A DNA stretch of 64,000 bases from Caldimonas thermodepolymerans (GTDB lineage: Bacteria; Pseudomonadota; Gammaproteobacteria; Burkholderiales; Burkholderiaceae_C), in assembly GCF_015476235.1 (NCBI RefSeq), contig NZ_CP064338.1, positions 3,658,001 through 3,722,000 of the forward strand, given 5' to 3'. Below, piece after piece: positions 34,226-43,362 of the stretch. How positions within the stretch are numbered: the first letter of the stretch is position 1; every line of letters begins with the position of its first letter. Made by a program: the position numbers and the translations under genes. The notes under the pieces are model-generated. The model did not search any database and was not told the origin of the DNA. It saw nothing but the letters and a program-made list of their open reading frames with translations.

Positions 34226-35698
34226 ATGTCATTTGCCGAAATCGTCAGCGCCCTCAACAGCGTCATCTGGAGCCCGGTTCTCGTGTACCTGTGCCTCGGG
34301 GTCGGTCTCTATTTCTCGCTGCGCACGCGCTTCATGCAGGTGCGCGGCTTCGGGCACATGCTGCACCTGATGTTCAAGGGCAAGGCCTCGGAGGCCGGCG
34401 TGTCCTCGTTCCAGGCGCTGGCGATGTCGCTGTCCGGGCGCGTGGGCACCGGCAACATCGCCGGCGTCGCGACCGCGATCACCTTCGGCGGCCCCGGCGC
34501 GGTGTTCTGGATGTGGATGGTGGCCTTCCTCGGCGCCTCCACCGCCTACGTCGAATCGACGCTGGCACAGATCTACAAGGAGAAGGACGACCAGGGCCTG
34601 TACCGCGGCGGCCCGGCCTACTACATCGAGAAGTGCATGGGCCAGAAGTGGTACGCCTGGATCTTCGCGGTGGCCACCGTGATCGCCACCGGCCTGCTGC
34701 TGCCCGGCGTGCAGGCCAACAGCATCGCCTCTGGCCTGGAGAACGCCTGGGGCATCGACACCCGCGTGACCGCCGCGATCATCGTGATCCTGCTGGGCTT
34801 CATCATCTTCGGCGGCGTCAAGCGCATCGCGAAGTTCGCCGAGATCGTCGTGCCGTTCATGGCACTGGCCTACATCCTGGTCGCGCTGGTCATCGTGCTG
34901 CTCAACATCACCCAGCTGCCCGCGATGGTCGCGCTGATCTTCAGGAGCGCCTTCGGCCTGGAGGCCGCCTTCGGCGCGGTGCTGGGCCTGGCGGTCGAGT
35001 GGGGCGTCAAGCGCGGCGTCTACTCGAACGAGGCCGGCCAGGGCACCGGCCCGCACCCGGCCGCCGCGGCCGAGGTGCAGCACCCGGCGCAGCAGGGCTT
35101 CGTGCAGGCCTTCTCGATCTACGTCGACACGCTGCTGGTGTGCTCGGCCACCGCCTTCATGCTGCTGTCGACCGGCATGTACAACGTCACCGGCCCGGAC
35201 GGCGCGGCGCTCTACGGCGGCCTGCCCGGCGTCGAGACCGGCCCGCGCTACACGCAGGCCGCGGTCGAATCGGTGATGCCGGGCTTCGGCGCGCCCTTCG
35301 TCGCGCTGGCGCTGTTCTTCTTCGCCTTCACGACCATCGTGGCCTACTACTACATGGCCGAGACCAACATCGCCTACATCAACCGCAAGGTGCACCGGCC
35401 CTGGCTGAGCTTCGTGCTCAAGCTCGGCATCATGGCCGCGGTGACCTACGGCGCGGTGCGCAGCGCCACGGTGGCCTGGGACCTGGGCGACATGGGCGTG
35501 GGCCTGATGGCCTGGCTCAACATCATCGCGATCATCATCATCCAGAAGCCCGCGCTGCTGGCGCTGAACGACTACGAGCGCCAGAAGAAGGCGGGCCTGG
35601 CGCCCGCCTTCGACCCCGAGAAGCTGGGTATCCGCAACGCGCACTTCTGGGTCGAGCGCCTGCGCGCGGACCGCGAGGCACGCCGCCAAGGGGAGTGA
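34226..35698 (+). CDS. Alanine/glycine:cation symporter (AGCS family)
   Basis: The 490-residue inner-membrane protein has about 10-11 helices. It carries the AGCS signature region GVYSNEAGQGTGPHPAAAA and the N-terminal SLSGRVGTGNIAGVATAITF motif. It imports alanine or glycine with sodium (or protons). AAGGAG precedes the ATG at 34226, 74 bases after dadA. This suggests uptake of alanine for catabolism by DadA under the same sigma-54 promoter. No alanine racemase gene is present in the window. Confidence 0.93.
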   Translation: MSFAEIVSALNSVIWSPVLVYLCLGVGLYFSLRTRFMQVRGFGHMLHLMFKGKASEAGVSSFQALAMSLSGRVGTGNIAGVATAITFGGPGAVFWMWMVAFLGASTAYVESTLAQIYKEKDDQGLYRGGPAYYIEKCMGQKWYAWIFAVATVIATGLLLPGVQANSIASGLENAWGIDTRVTAAIIVILLGFIIFGGVKRIAKFAEIVVPFMALAYILVALVIVLLNITQLPAMVALIFRSAFGLEAAFGAVLGLAVEWGVKRGVYSNEAGQGTGPHPAAAAEVQHPAQQGFVQAFSIYVDTLLVCSATAFMLLSTGMYNVTGPDGAALYGGLPGVETGPRYTQAAVESVMPGFGAPFVALALFFFAFTTIVAYYYMAETNIAYINRKVHRPWLSFVLKLGIMAAVTYGAVRSATVAWDLGDMGVGLMAWLNIIAIIIIQKPALLALNDYERQKKAGLAPAFDPEKLGIRNAHFWVERLRADREARRQGE

Positions 35699-35733
35699 CG
35701 CGCCGCCGCGCGCGGCGCCCGGGCCCTGCGGGG

Positions 35734-37140
35734 TCAGACGCCGCGCCGCCGCAAGGCCGCCCGCAGGGCCTTGGCAAAGCGCGGGTCGCTGACCGCACCC
35801 ACGTTGAAGCGCGACCAGCGGCACGCCGCCGACGCATCGACGCAGAAGATGCGCCCCGGCGCCAGCACGATGCGCTGGGGCAGCACCTCCTTGGCGAACT
35901 CCAGCGTGTCGGGCACGCCGGGCAGCGCGACCCACAGGTACAGCGACGGCGCGCTGCGCGCGAACACCTCCGCCCCCAGCCCGTCGAACAGGCGCAACGC
36001 CTGCTCCATCGCCTGCGCCAGCCGGTCGCGCAGGCGCTTGAGGTGCCGCTGGTAGTGGCCCTCGCTGAGGATCACGTCGACGGTGCGCTCGCAGTACTCC
36101 GAGCTGCCGACGTGGATCAGCGCCTTCAGGTCCGCGAGGTCGCTGGCGAGATCGGCGCTGGAGGCGATGAAGCCCACGCGCAGCGCCGCCGAGAACGACT
36201 TCGAGAAGCTGCCGATGTAGATCGTGCGCTCCAGCTGGTCCAGCGCCGACAGCCGCGGCGCCGAGGTCGGCGCGAAGTCGGCCAGCGGGTCGTTCTCGAC
36301 GATGCGCAGGTCGTATCTCTGCGCCAGCTGCAGCACCTTGAACGCCTTGGCCGCCGACAGCGCCGAGCCGGTCGGGTTGTGCGCGATCGACTGCGTGAAG
36401 AACAGCCGCGGCCGGTGGAGCTGCAGGCATTGCTCCAGCGCCGCGAGGTCCGGCCCGTCGGGCTGCCGCGGCACGCCGACGATGCGTGCGCCGGCGAGCT
36501 TGAGCTTGCCGAACAGCGGGTAGTAGCCGGGGTCGTCGACCAGCACCGTGCCGCCCGGCGGCACGAAGTAGCGCACCACCATGTCCATCGCCTCGTTGGC
36601 GCCGTGCGTCAGCACGATCTGGCGCGGCTCGGCGCCGATGCCGAAGTCGGCCAGCTTGCGCACCAGGTGCTCGCGCAGCGGCCGGTAGCCGAAGCGGCTG
36701 CCGTAGCGGAACAACGCGCCCAGCCCGGTACGCACCACCTTGTGGTGGTAGCGGTCCAGCCGCGCCTCGGCGAGCCACTCCACCGGCGGGAAGCCGTCGC
36801 CGACCGCGAAGGTGCCCGGCTCGGTCTTGAGCTGCTCGCGCATCATCCAGACGATGTCCATCGCCCGGTCCAGCGAGCCGGCGTCGTCGTCTTCCGGCGG
36901 CCGGCCCGCCGCCTGCTCGCGCACGTAGTAGCCCGAGCCGCGGCGCGGCTCGACCAGCCCTTGCGCCACCAGCCACTCGAACGAGGCGACCACGGTGTTC
37001 TTCGCGTAGCCGTGCAGCTGCGCCAGCTCGCGCAGCGAGGGCAGCTTGTCGCCGGGGCGGTACGCGCCTTCGCGGATCTGCCGCTCGAGCGACCGGGCCA
37101 GCGTCGCGGCGAGCGTGGGTCGGGTTCGGGGAGCGCTCAT
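35734..37140 (-). CDS. MocR/PdxR-type GntR regulator with aminotransferase-like domain
   Basis: The 468-residue protein joins a GntR winged helix (~8-75; YRPGDKLPSLRELAQLHG, NTVVASFEWLVAQGL) to a fold-type I aminotransferase domain (~110-460). The PLP-binding Lys is Lys314 in SFSKSFSAALRVGF, with HNPTG and VDDPGYYPLF also present. MocR proteins sense PLP or amino compounds and act as activator/repressors. It is divergent from the TRAP/HMG-CoA reductase operon, with a large inverted repeat between them. It is the obvious candidate regulator. Confidence 0.92.
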   Translation of the reverse strand: MSAPRTRPTLAATLARSLERQIREGAYRPGDKLPSLRELAQLHGYAKNTVVASFEWLVAQGLVEPRRGSGYYVREQAAGRPPEDDDAGSLDRAMDIVWMMREQLKTEPGTFAVGDGFPPVEWLAEARLDRYHHKVVRTGLGALFRYGSRFGYRPLREHLVRKLADFGIGAEPRQIVLTHGANEAMDMVVRYFVPPGGTVLVDDPGYYPLFGKLKLAGARIVGVPRQPDGPDLAALEQCLQLHRPRLFFTQSIAHNPTGSALSAAKAFKVLQLAQRYDLRIVENDPLADFAPTSAPRLSALDQLERTIYIGSFSKSFSAALRVGFIASSADLASDLADLKALIHVGSSEYCERTVDVILSEGHYQRHLKRLRDRLAQAMEQALRLFDGLGAEVFARSAPSLYLWVALPGVPDTLEFAKEVLPQRIVLAPGRIFCVDASAACRWSRFNVGAVSDPRFAKALRAALRRRGV

Positions 37141-37224
37141 GCGTGCAGGATGGGTGGTGCGGCCCGGAAATGCTAGGGCAGGATGGCACTGTCGCAGTCA
37201 CTGGACCCCCGCTGTCCCGCAAAA

Positions 37225-37248
37225 CTGTACCCATCATGACTGGTACAG
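37225..37248. promoter_or_regulatory. Inverted repeat between MocR regulator and TRAP operon
   Basis: CTGTACC-N10-GGTACAG has perfect 7-bp arms, and a related CTACAG follows at 37253. It lies 65 bases upstream of the dctP-like ATG and 85 bases from the MocR start. A dimeric GntR-type protein could bind it. Confidence 0.5.
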
Positions 37249-37312
37249 CGACCTACAGTGGGACGTGCAGCGGTCCGTCCACTGCCTCGACAAGAACGGA
37301 AGGAGACAAACC

Positions 37313-38359
37313 ATGAGCGACATGAACCTCCGGCGTCGCCGCCTGATCCAGTCCGCCGTGGCCGGCGCGGCTGCGGCCGCCGCGGCCGCCCCCCGCGTGG
37401 CCTCGGCCCAGTCCACCGTGACCTGGCGCATGCAGGCACTGTGGGACGGCGGCACCACCCCGCAGAAGTTCGAAGAGCTGTTCGTCAAGCGCGTGTCCGA
37501 CCTCACCGGCGGGCGCTTCCGCATCAACCTGTTCGCGGCCGGCCAGATCGTGCCCGCGGCGCAGGCCTTCGACGCAGTGCGCGGCGGCGCCTTCGAGATG
37601 ATGAAGACCTTCGACGGCTACGAGGCCGGCAAGATCCCGGCGCTGGCCTTCACCAGCACGGTGCCGTTCGGCTTCAACGAAAGCGACGAGTACGAGGCCT
37701 GGTTCTACGAGAAGGGCGGCCTGGAGATGGCCCGCCAGGCGTACGCACCGGCCGGGCTGCACTACATCGCGCCCACCGTGTACGGCCAGGAGCCGCTGCA
37801 CTCCAAGGTGCCGATCCGCCGCATCGCCGACCTGGCCGGCAAGAAGGGCCGCTTCGTCGGGCTGGCCTCGACCGTGATGGGCGCCTTCGGCGTCGCGGTC
37901 ACGCCGCTGCCCACCGGCGAGGTGTACTCCGCGCTCGACAAGGGCGTGGTCGACATGGCCGACCGCGGCGACCTGACCGCCAACTACGAGGCCGGCCTCG
38001 CGGAAGTGGCCAAATACGTGATCCTGCCCGGCTTCCACCAGCCCACCACCGCGACCTGCTACGTCGCCAACCGCGGCGCCTGGGACAAGCTGCCGGCCGA
38101 GTTCAAGGCCGCGCTGGAGGTCGCCGCGCGCGAGGTCTCCTCGGCGCTGCGCCAGCGCATCCTGGTCAACGACGCGGCCGTGCTCGCCAAGTACCAGGCC
38201 AAGGGCTGCGAGATCATCCGCTTCTCCGCCGCCGACCTGGCCGCCGCCCGGCCCAAGGCCATCGAGGCCTGGCGTGCCGCGACCAAGGGCGATGCGCTGG
38301 CGACCAGGATGCTCGACAGCCAGATCGCCTTCATGAAGGAACTGGGCCTGATGAGCTGA
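37313..38359 (+). CDS. TRAP transporter substrate-binding protein (DctP family)
   Basis: The 348-residue periplasmic binding protein has a twin-arginine-like leader (NLRRRRLIQSAVAG followed by poly-Ala, cleavage near ASAQS). The DctP fold follows: VTWRMQALWDGGTTPQKFEELF, GGAFEMMKTFDGYEAGKIPA and LAGKKGRFVGLASTVMGAFGV. The start at 37313 has AAGGAG upstream. It delivers an organic acid to the DctQM permease encoded next. The ligand is inferred to be mevalonate or a related hydroxy acid because the operon ends in HMG-CoA reductase. Confidence 0.93.
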   Translation: MSDMNLRRRRLIQSAVAGAAAAAAAAPRVASAQSTVTWRMQALWDGGTTPQKFEELFVKRVSDLTGGRFRINLFAAGQIVPAAQAFDAVRGGAFEMMKTFDGYEAGKIPALAFTSTVPFGFNESDEYEAWFYEKGGLEMARQAYAPAGLHYIAPTVYGQEPLHSKVPIRRIADLAGKKGRFVGLASTVMGAFGVAVTPLPTGEVYSALDKGVVDMADRGDLTANYEAGLAEVAKYVILPGFHQPTTATCYVANRGAWDKLPAEFKAALEVAAREVSSALRQRILVNDAAVLAKYQAKGCEIIRFSAADLAAARPKAIEAWRAATKGDALATRMLDSQIAFMKELGLMS

Positions 38360-38422
38360 CGGCCCTGCCGCCGCACCGCGCCCGGCGCGCGGTGCGACGC
38401 CCTGCCCTGGAGGAGCTTGCCC

Positions 38423-38971
38423 GTGCCTGCCTGGCTGCGCGTGCCGGTGGCCGCCATCACCGGCCTGAACCGCACGCTGTTTCGCATCACCGTGTGGCTG
38501 ATGGCCGTCGTGGTGCCGGTGATGGTGTACGAAGTGGTGTGCCGCTACCTGTTCAACGCGCCCACCGTATGGGGGATGGAACTGGCGGTGCTGCTGTTCG
38601 GCCCCTACTTCCTGCTCGGGGGCCCCTACCTGCTGCACCTGCGCGGCCATGTCGCGCTGGACCTCGTCCACGCGCGGCTCAGCCCCAGGTGGCGGCGCCG
38701 CGTGGACCTGCTCAACTACCCGGTGATCGTCGCCTTCTGCGCCATCCTGCTGTACTACAGCGTGCCGCCGGCGCTCAACGCCTTCGCCTACCGCGAGACC
38801 AGCTTCTCGGCCTGGAACCCGCCGATCTGGCCGTTCAAGGCCGCGGTGCCGGTGGCCCTGCTGCTGATGCTGCTGCAGGCGCTCGCGGAGTTCGTGCGCA
38901 CCTGCTTCGAGGCGCCTGAAGCCGCAAGGCAGGCCCAGCCCGTGGCCGACGCGCAGGAGGTGCGGCCATGA
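38423..38971 (+). CDS. TRAP transporter small permease (DctQ family)
   Basis: The 182-residue membrane protein has four hydrophobic helices (FRITVWLMAVVVPVMVYEVV..., LLFGPYFLLGGPYLLHL..., YPVIVAFCAILLYYSV..., AVPVALLLMLLQALAEF) as in DctQ. GTG at 38423 is preferred, with GGAGGAG 7 bases upstream. The in-frame TTG at 38417 is too close to that site. It overlaps dctM by 4 bases (ATGA). Confidence 0.9.
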   Translation: MPAWLRVPVAAITGLNRTLFRITVWLMAVVVPVMVYEVVCRYLFNAPTVWGMELAVLLFGPYFLLGGPYLLHLRGHVALDLVHARLSPRWRRRVDLLNYPVIVAFCAILLYYSVPPALNAFAYRETSFSAWNPPIWPFKAAVPVALLLMLLQALAEFVRTCFEAPEAARQAQPVADAQEVRP

Positions 38972-40284
38972 CGCCCAACACCATCCTGCTGCTGATGTTC
39001 GGCGGCCTGACGCTGTTCATGCTCACCGGCCTGCCGATCGCCTTCGTGCTGGGCGGGCTGTCGCTGCTGTTCACCGTCACGCTGTGGGAGCCCAACGCGG
39101 TCGTCGTGCTGGTGCTGCAGATCTTCGACACGATGCGCTCGGAGGCGCTGCTGGCCATCCCGCTGTTCATCCTGATGGCCTGCATCCTGCAGCGCTCCGG
39201 CGTGATCGAGTCGCTGTACCGCGCGATGGAGCTGTGGTTCGGCCGCCTGCGCGGCGGGCTCGCGATCGGCACCGTGGTGATCTGCGTCGTGATGGCGGCG
39301 ATGACCGGCGTGGTCGGCGCGGCGGTGACCGCGATGGGCATCCTCGCGCTGCCCGAGATGCTGCGCCGCGGCTACGAGCCGAAGCTGGCGCTGGGCACGA
39401 TCTGCGCGTCGGGGACGCTGGGCATCCTGATCCCGCCCTCGGTGCTGACCATCGTGTACGCGGTGACGGCGCAGATCTCGATCGGCCAGATGCTGATCGC
39501 CGGCATCGTGCCGGGCCTGCTGCTCGCGTCGCTGTACGTCCTCTACATCCTGGTCGCCGGCTGGCTCAAGCCCGAGTGGGTGCCGCTCGACCCGCATGCG
39601 CAGCGCGTGCCGCTGCGCGACAAGCTGGTCGCGCTCAAGGCGCTGGTCGCGCCGGCCTTCCTGATCGTGCTGATCCTTGGCTCGATCTTCTTCGGCGTGG
39701 CCACGCCCACCGAGTCGGCCGCGGTCGGCGTGGTCGGCGCGATGGTGCCGGCGCTGCTCGCGCGCAAACTGGACCTGGCAATGCTGCGCGAGGCCGGCAC
39801 CGACGCGCTGAAGGCCACCGCGATGATCCTGTGGATCACCATCGGCGCGAAGGCCTACGTGGCGATCTTCACCGGCCTGGGCGGCGCCGACACGCTGCTG
39901 GAGTTCATCCGCACGCTGGACGTCGACCGCTGGCTGATCCTGGCCGCGATGATGCTGCTGCTGGTGTTCCTCGGCACGGTGCTCGACGAGCTCGGGATCA
40001 TCCTGCTGACCGTGCCGGTGTTCCTGCCGATCGTGCGCGCGCTGGGCTTCGACGAGCTGTGGTTCGGCGTGCTGTTCGCCGTGACGATCCAGATGGGCTA
40101 CATCAGCCCGCCCTTCGGCTACACGCTGTTCTACGTCAAGGCGACCCTGCCGAAGCACATCGGCATGGGCGCCGTCTACCGCGGCATCGTGCCCTTCTTC
40201 GTGCTGCAGGCGGCGGGCCTGCTGATCTGCGCCGCCTTCCCCGACCTGGTCACCTTCCTGCCGCGCCTGATGATCAACCGTTGA
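38968..40284 (+). CDS. TRAP transporter large permease (DctM family)
   Basis: The 438-residue protein has about 12 hydrophobic helices and typical DctM segments: FGGLTLFMLTGLPIAFVLG, LLAIPLFILMACIL, GILIPPSVLTIVYAVTAQIS and QMGYISPPFGYTLFYVK. It forms the cation-coupled channel with the DctQ protein. It overlaps dctQ by 4 bases, and the HMG-CoA reductase gene starts 19 bases after its stop. This tight spacing makes a single transcript very likely. Confidence 0.94.
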   Translation: MTPNTILLLMFGGLTLFMLTGLPIAFVLGGLSLLFTVTLWEPNAVVVLVLQIFDTMRSEALLAIPLFILMACILQRSGVIESLYRAMELWFGRLRGGLAIGTVVICVVMAAMTGVVGAAVTAMGILALPEMLRRGYEPKLALGTICASGTLGILIPPSVLTIVYAVTAQISIGQMLIAGIVPGLLLASLYVLYILVAGWLKPEWVPLDPHAQRVPLRDKLVALKALVAPAFLIVLILGSIFFGVATPTESAAVGVVGAMVPALLARKLDLAMLREAGTDALKATAMILWITIGAKAYVAIFTGLGGADTLLEFIRTLDVDRWLILAAMMLLLVFLGTVLDELGIILLTVPVFLPIVRALGFDELWFGVLFAVTIQMGYISPPFGYTLFYVKATLPKHIGMGAVYRGIVPFFVLQAAGLLICAAFPDLVTFLPRLMINR

Positions 40285-40303
40285 CGCCTTCGGAGCCTGC
40301 CCC

Positions 40304-41587
40304 ATGAACCACCCCGGGACCACCAGCCGCATCGCCGGCTTCCACAAGCTCGACCGCACCGGCCGCATCGACGCCGTCGCGCGCTTTGCCGGGCTCGACG
40401 TGCAGGAGCGCTCGCACCTGGAGAACACCGGCAACCTGCCCGCCGACGTGGCCGACCACATGATCGAGAACGTGATCGGCACGATGAACATCCCGATCGG
40501 CATCGCGACCAACATGCGCATCGACGGCCGCGACCGGCTGATCCCGATGGCCACCGAGGAGTCCTCGGTGGTGGCGGCGGTCTGCAACGCCGCGCGCCAG
40601 TGCTACGACAACGGCGGCTTCACGACCTCGATGTCGGGCACCGAGATGATCGCGCAGGTGCAGCTGACCGACCTGCCCGACCCGCACCACGCGCGGCTGC
40701 GCATCCTCGAGCGCGAGGCCGAGGTCCGCGACCTGTGCAACGCCTGCGATCCCGTGCTGGTGCGCCTGGGCGGGGGCTTCCGCGAGCTGCAGGCGCGCGT
40801 GCTCGACACCCCGGGCGGGGCGATGGTGATCGTGCACCTGATCGTCGACACGCGCGACGCGATGGGCGCCAACGCGGTCAACACGATGGCCGAGACGCTG
40901 GCGCCGCACCTCGCGCAGTGGACCGGCGCGACGAGCCGGCTGCGCATCCTGTCCAACCTGGCCGACCGGCGCGTGGCACGCGCGCGCTGCGTCTGGAAGG
41001 TGGATGCGATCGGCGGCCCCGAGGTGCGCGACGGCATCCTCGCGGCCTACCACTTCGCCGCGGCCGACCCGTACCGCGCCGCCACGCACAACAAGGGCAT
41101 CATGAACGGCGTGAGCGCGGTGGTGCTGGCCACCGGCAACGACACCCGCGCGGTGGAGGCGGGCGCGCACGCCTACGCGGCGCGCCACGGCCACTACGGC
41201 AGCCTCAGCATGTGGGAGGCCACGCCCGAAGGCGACCTGGCCGGCTCGCTGGAGCTGCCGCTCGCGGTGGGCCTGGTCGGCGGGGCCACGCGCGTGCACC
41301 CGACCGCTCAGCTGGCGCTGAAGATCCTCGGCGTCGGCACGGCCGAGGAGCTGGCGCGCGTGATCGCCGCGGTGGGACTGGCGCAGAACTTCTCGGCGCT
41401 CAAGGCACTCGCGACCACCGGCATCCAGAAGGGCCACATGGCACTGCACGCGCGCAACATCGCGATCATGGCCGGGGCGACCGGCGAGGAGGTCGAGGCG
41501 GTGGCGCGCGCGCTGGTGGCGCAGGGCCGCGTGCGCATGGACGTGGCCGAGGCGGAGCTGCAGGCGCTCAGGCGCGGCCGCGGCTGA
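40304..41587 (+). CDS. mvaA: Class II (degradative) hydroxymethylglutaryl-CoA reductase
   Basis: The 427-residue enzyme interconverts mevalonate + CoA and HMG-CoA using NAD(P). Length and motifs match the Pseudomonas mevalonii class II enzyme. Catalytic Glu85/86 lies in ATEESSVVAA, Lys264 in THNKGIMNG, Asp280 in ATGNDTRAVEAG and His378 in KGHMALHARN. TMNIPIGIATN and DAMGANAVNTMAE are also present. Betaproteobacteria make isoprenoids by the MEP route, so the likely direction is mevalonate oxidation. The HMG-CoA lyase needed next is not in this window. It is the last gene of the TRAP operon. Confidence 0.95.
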   Translation: MNHPGTTSRIAGFHKLDRTGRIDAVARFAGLDVQERSHLENTGNLPADVADHMIENVIGTMNIPIGIATNMRIDGRDRLIPMATEESSVVAAVCNAARQCYDNGGFTTSMSGTEMIAQVQLTDLPDPHHARLRILEREAEVRDLCNACDPVLVRLGGGFRELQARVLDTPGGAMVIVHLIVDTRDAMGANAVNTMAETLAPHLAQWTGATSRLRILSNLADRRVARARCVWKVDAIGGPEVRDGILAAYHFAAADPYRAATHNKGIMNGVSAVVLATGNDTRAVEAGAHAYAARHGHYGSLSMWEATPEGDLAGSLELPLAVGLVGGATRVHPTAQLALKILGVGTAEELARVIAAVGLAQNFSALKALATTGIQKGHMALHARNIAIMAGATGEEVEAVARALVAQGRVRMDVAEAELQALRRGRG

Positions 41588-41611
41588 AGCCGACTGCGCC
41601 GCGGCGGCCCG

Positions 41612-41827
41612 TCAGCCGAACCAGAGGGTCCACAAGGCGGCCAGCACGTGGCCCCAGATCAGCACGTTGACGCCGAGCAGCGCGAAGGTGCGCGTGAATC
41701 CCCACAGCCGGCTCGCGCGCCGCGCGTGGTCATCGTCGCCCGTGACGGCATACATCACCAGCGACAGCGCCGACGGCACGAAGGTGCCGACGATCAGCAC
41801 TCCCATCACCCAGTAGAAGATCCGCAT
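41612..41827 (-). CDS. Small two-helix membrane protein
   Basis: The 71-residue protein has two hydrophobic helices (FYWVMGVLIVGTFVPSALSLVMYAV and FALLGVNVLIWGHVLAALWTLWF) separated by a charged loop, DDDHARRASRLW. I do not recognise the family. Codon use and the clean two-helix design support a real gene. It is convergent with mvaA. Confidence 0.65.
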   Translation of the reverse strand: MRIFYWVMGVLIVGTFVPSALSLVMYAVTGDDDHARRASRLWGFTRTFALLGVNVLIWGHVLAALWTLWFG

Positions 41828-41977
41828 CGCGCGATTATTGCCAGCCGCCGCCCGGCCCGGAAGGGGCTACGCCCGCTCGGGGGAGCGCCCGGTCGTGTCG
41901 AAACGCCGCCCGCTGCTTCGTCGTGTCGGTGACGGGCCCCTGCCCGTCATGGCGAAGACTTCCCGAGGAGCACCGAC

Positions 41978-42628
41978 ATGACCCGACTGCGCGTTGCCTG
42001 TTTCGCGATCTCCCTGGACGGCTACGGCGCCGGCCCCCGGCAGAGCCTGGCGCATCCGCTCGGCGAGCACGGCGAGGAACTGCACCGCTGGGCGTTCGCC
42101 ACGCGCAGCTTCGCGCTGCGGCTCGGGCTCGGCACGGAGGGCACGACCGGCATCGACGACACCTTCATGCAGCGCGGCTTCGAGGGCGTGGGCGCCTGGA
42201 TCCTCGGGCGCAACATGTTCGGCCCGGTGCGCGGGCCCTGGCCGGACGAGCGCTGGCGCGGCTGGTGGGGCGAGGAGCCGCCCTACCACACCCCCGTGTT
42301 CGTGCTGACCCACCACCCCCGGCCACCGCTGGAGATGGCCGGCGGCACCACGTTCCACTTCGTCACCGACGGGATCGAGGCGGCGCTGGCGCGGGCGCGC
42401 GCCGCCGCCGGCGGGCTGGACGTGCGCCTGGGCGGCGGGGTCGCGACACTGCGCCAGTACCTGGCCGCGCGCCTGGTCGACGAGATGCACCTGGTGCTCT
42501 CCCCGGTGCTGCTGGGCGAGGGCGAGTCGCTGTTCGCCGGGCTGAACCTGCGCGCGCTGGGCTACGCCTGCACCGAGCAGGTGGTGGGCGAACAGGCCAC
42601 GCACCTGGTGTTCACGCGGCGCGACTGA
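41978..42628 (+). CDS. Dihydrofolate reductase/RibD C-terminal domain protein
   Basis: The 216-residue protein has the RibD_C/DHFR-like fold: LRVACFAISLDGY, GAWILGRNMFG, TPVFVLTHHPR, LGGGVATLRQYLAARLVDEMHLVLSPVLLGEGE. Such stand-alone proteins are NADPH-dependent reductases of unknown substrate. They are annotated as dihydrofolate reductase family but seldom have that activity. It appears to be transcribed alone. Confidence 0.88.
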   Translation: MTRLRVACFAISLDGYGAGPRQSLAHPLGEHGEELHRWAFATRSFALRLGLGTEGTTGIDDTFMQRGFEGVGAWILGRNMFGPVRGPWPDERWRGWWGEEPPYHTPVFVLTHHPRPPLEMAGGTTFHFVTDGIEAALARARAAAGGLDVRLGGGVATLRQYLAARLVDEMHLVLSPVLLGEGESLFAGLNLRALGYACTEQVVGEQATHLVFTRRD

Positions 42629-42637
42629 GGCCGGGGC

Positions 42638-43228
42638 TCAGGCCGGCTTCTTCTCGCGCGGCACGCGGCCGAGCAGGTAGAACTCGTCGTTGGGCCGCAG
42701 GCTGATCAGGTTGGCCATGCGGTTGCTCAGGCCGAACAGCGCCGTGATCGCGCCGATGTCCCAGATGTCCTCGTCGCTGAAGCCGTGCGCGCGCAGCGCC
42801 TCGAAGTCGGCGTCGGTGATGCTGGCCGAGTCCTTGCAGACCTTGAGCGCGAACGCGAGCATGGCCTTCTGGCGCGGGGTGATGTCGGCCTTGAGGTAGT
42901 TGGTCGCGATCTGGTCGGCCAGCAGCGGCTGCTTCTCGTACACGCGCAGGATGGCCCCGTGCGCGACCACGCAGTACAGGCACTGGTTGGCCGCCGAGGT
43001 CGCGACGATGATCATCTCGCGCTCGCCCTTGGTCAGCCCGCCTTCCTTGAGCAGCAGCGCGTCGTGGTAGGCGAAGAAGGCACGCGCCTCGTCCGGCCGG
43101 TGCGCCAGCGCGAGGAACACGTTGGGCACGAAGCCGGCCTTGGCCTGCACTTCCAGGATGCGCTCGCGCAGGTCGTCCGGCAGGTCGGCGAGCTCGGGCA
43201 CGGGGTAACGGCTGATGGGCGGGGACAC
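42638..43228 (-). CDS. Peroxidase-related enzyme (AhpD/carboxymuconolactone decarboxylase-like)
   Basis: From the GTG at 43228, supported by AAGGAG, the protein has 196 residues. The AhpD-like core includes ANQCLYCVVAHG, a CxxC followed by His three residues later, as in alkylhydroperoxidase-type reductases. ISRYPVPELADLPDDLR and GFVPNVFLALAHRPDEARAFF are typical of the peroxidase-related subfamily. An ATG at 43270 would add 14 residues across the ribosome binding site. A thiol peroxidase-like role is inferred. Confidence 0.85.
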   Translation of the reverse strand: MSPPISRYPVPELADLPDDLRERILEVQAKAGFVPNVFLALAHRPDEARAFFAYHDALLLKEGGLTKGEREMIIVATSAANQCLYCVVAHGAILRVYEKQPLLADQIATNYLKADITPRQKAMLAFALKVCKDSASITDADFEALRAHGFSDEDIWDIGAITALFGLSNRMANLISLRPNDEFYLLGRVPREKKPA

Positions 43229-43276
43229 GCGGGGCACTCCTTGCGGGCAGCCGACAATGGCTGCGGACACGAACGA

Positions 43277-43302
43277 CGACGGGCTCCCGTGGGAGCCCGT
43301 CG
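43277..43302 (-). terminator. Long palindrome after fpr
   Basis: Arms CGACGGGCTCCC and GGGAGCCCGTCG (12 bp each) are separated by only two bases. It lies 60 bases past the fpr stop and before the peroxidase-related gene. The T-run is weak. A transcription terminator for fpr is the simplest reading. Confidence 0.55.
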
Positions 43303-43362
43303 ATCTTAGGAGGCCGTGCCCGCCCCGCGTCCCGGGGCCAACCCGGTTGACGCCGCCGCGCC

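Noticed and set aside
37186-37201. TGGCACTGTCGCAGTC as a sigma-54 promoter for the TRAP operon
   Set aside because: The -12 position reads GT, not GC, and TTGC is missing.
34229-37237. Minus-strand ORF of 1002 residues
   Set aside because: It is out of frame with the MocR gene and antisense to the symporter; both real genes have strong motifs.
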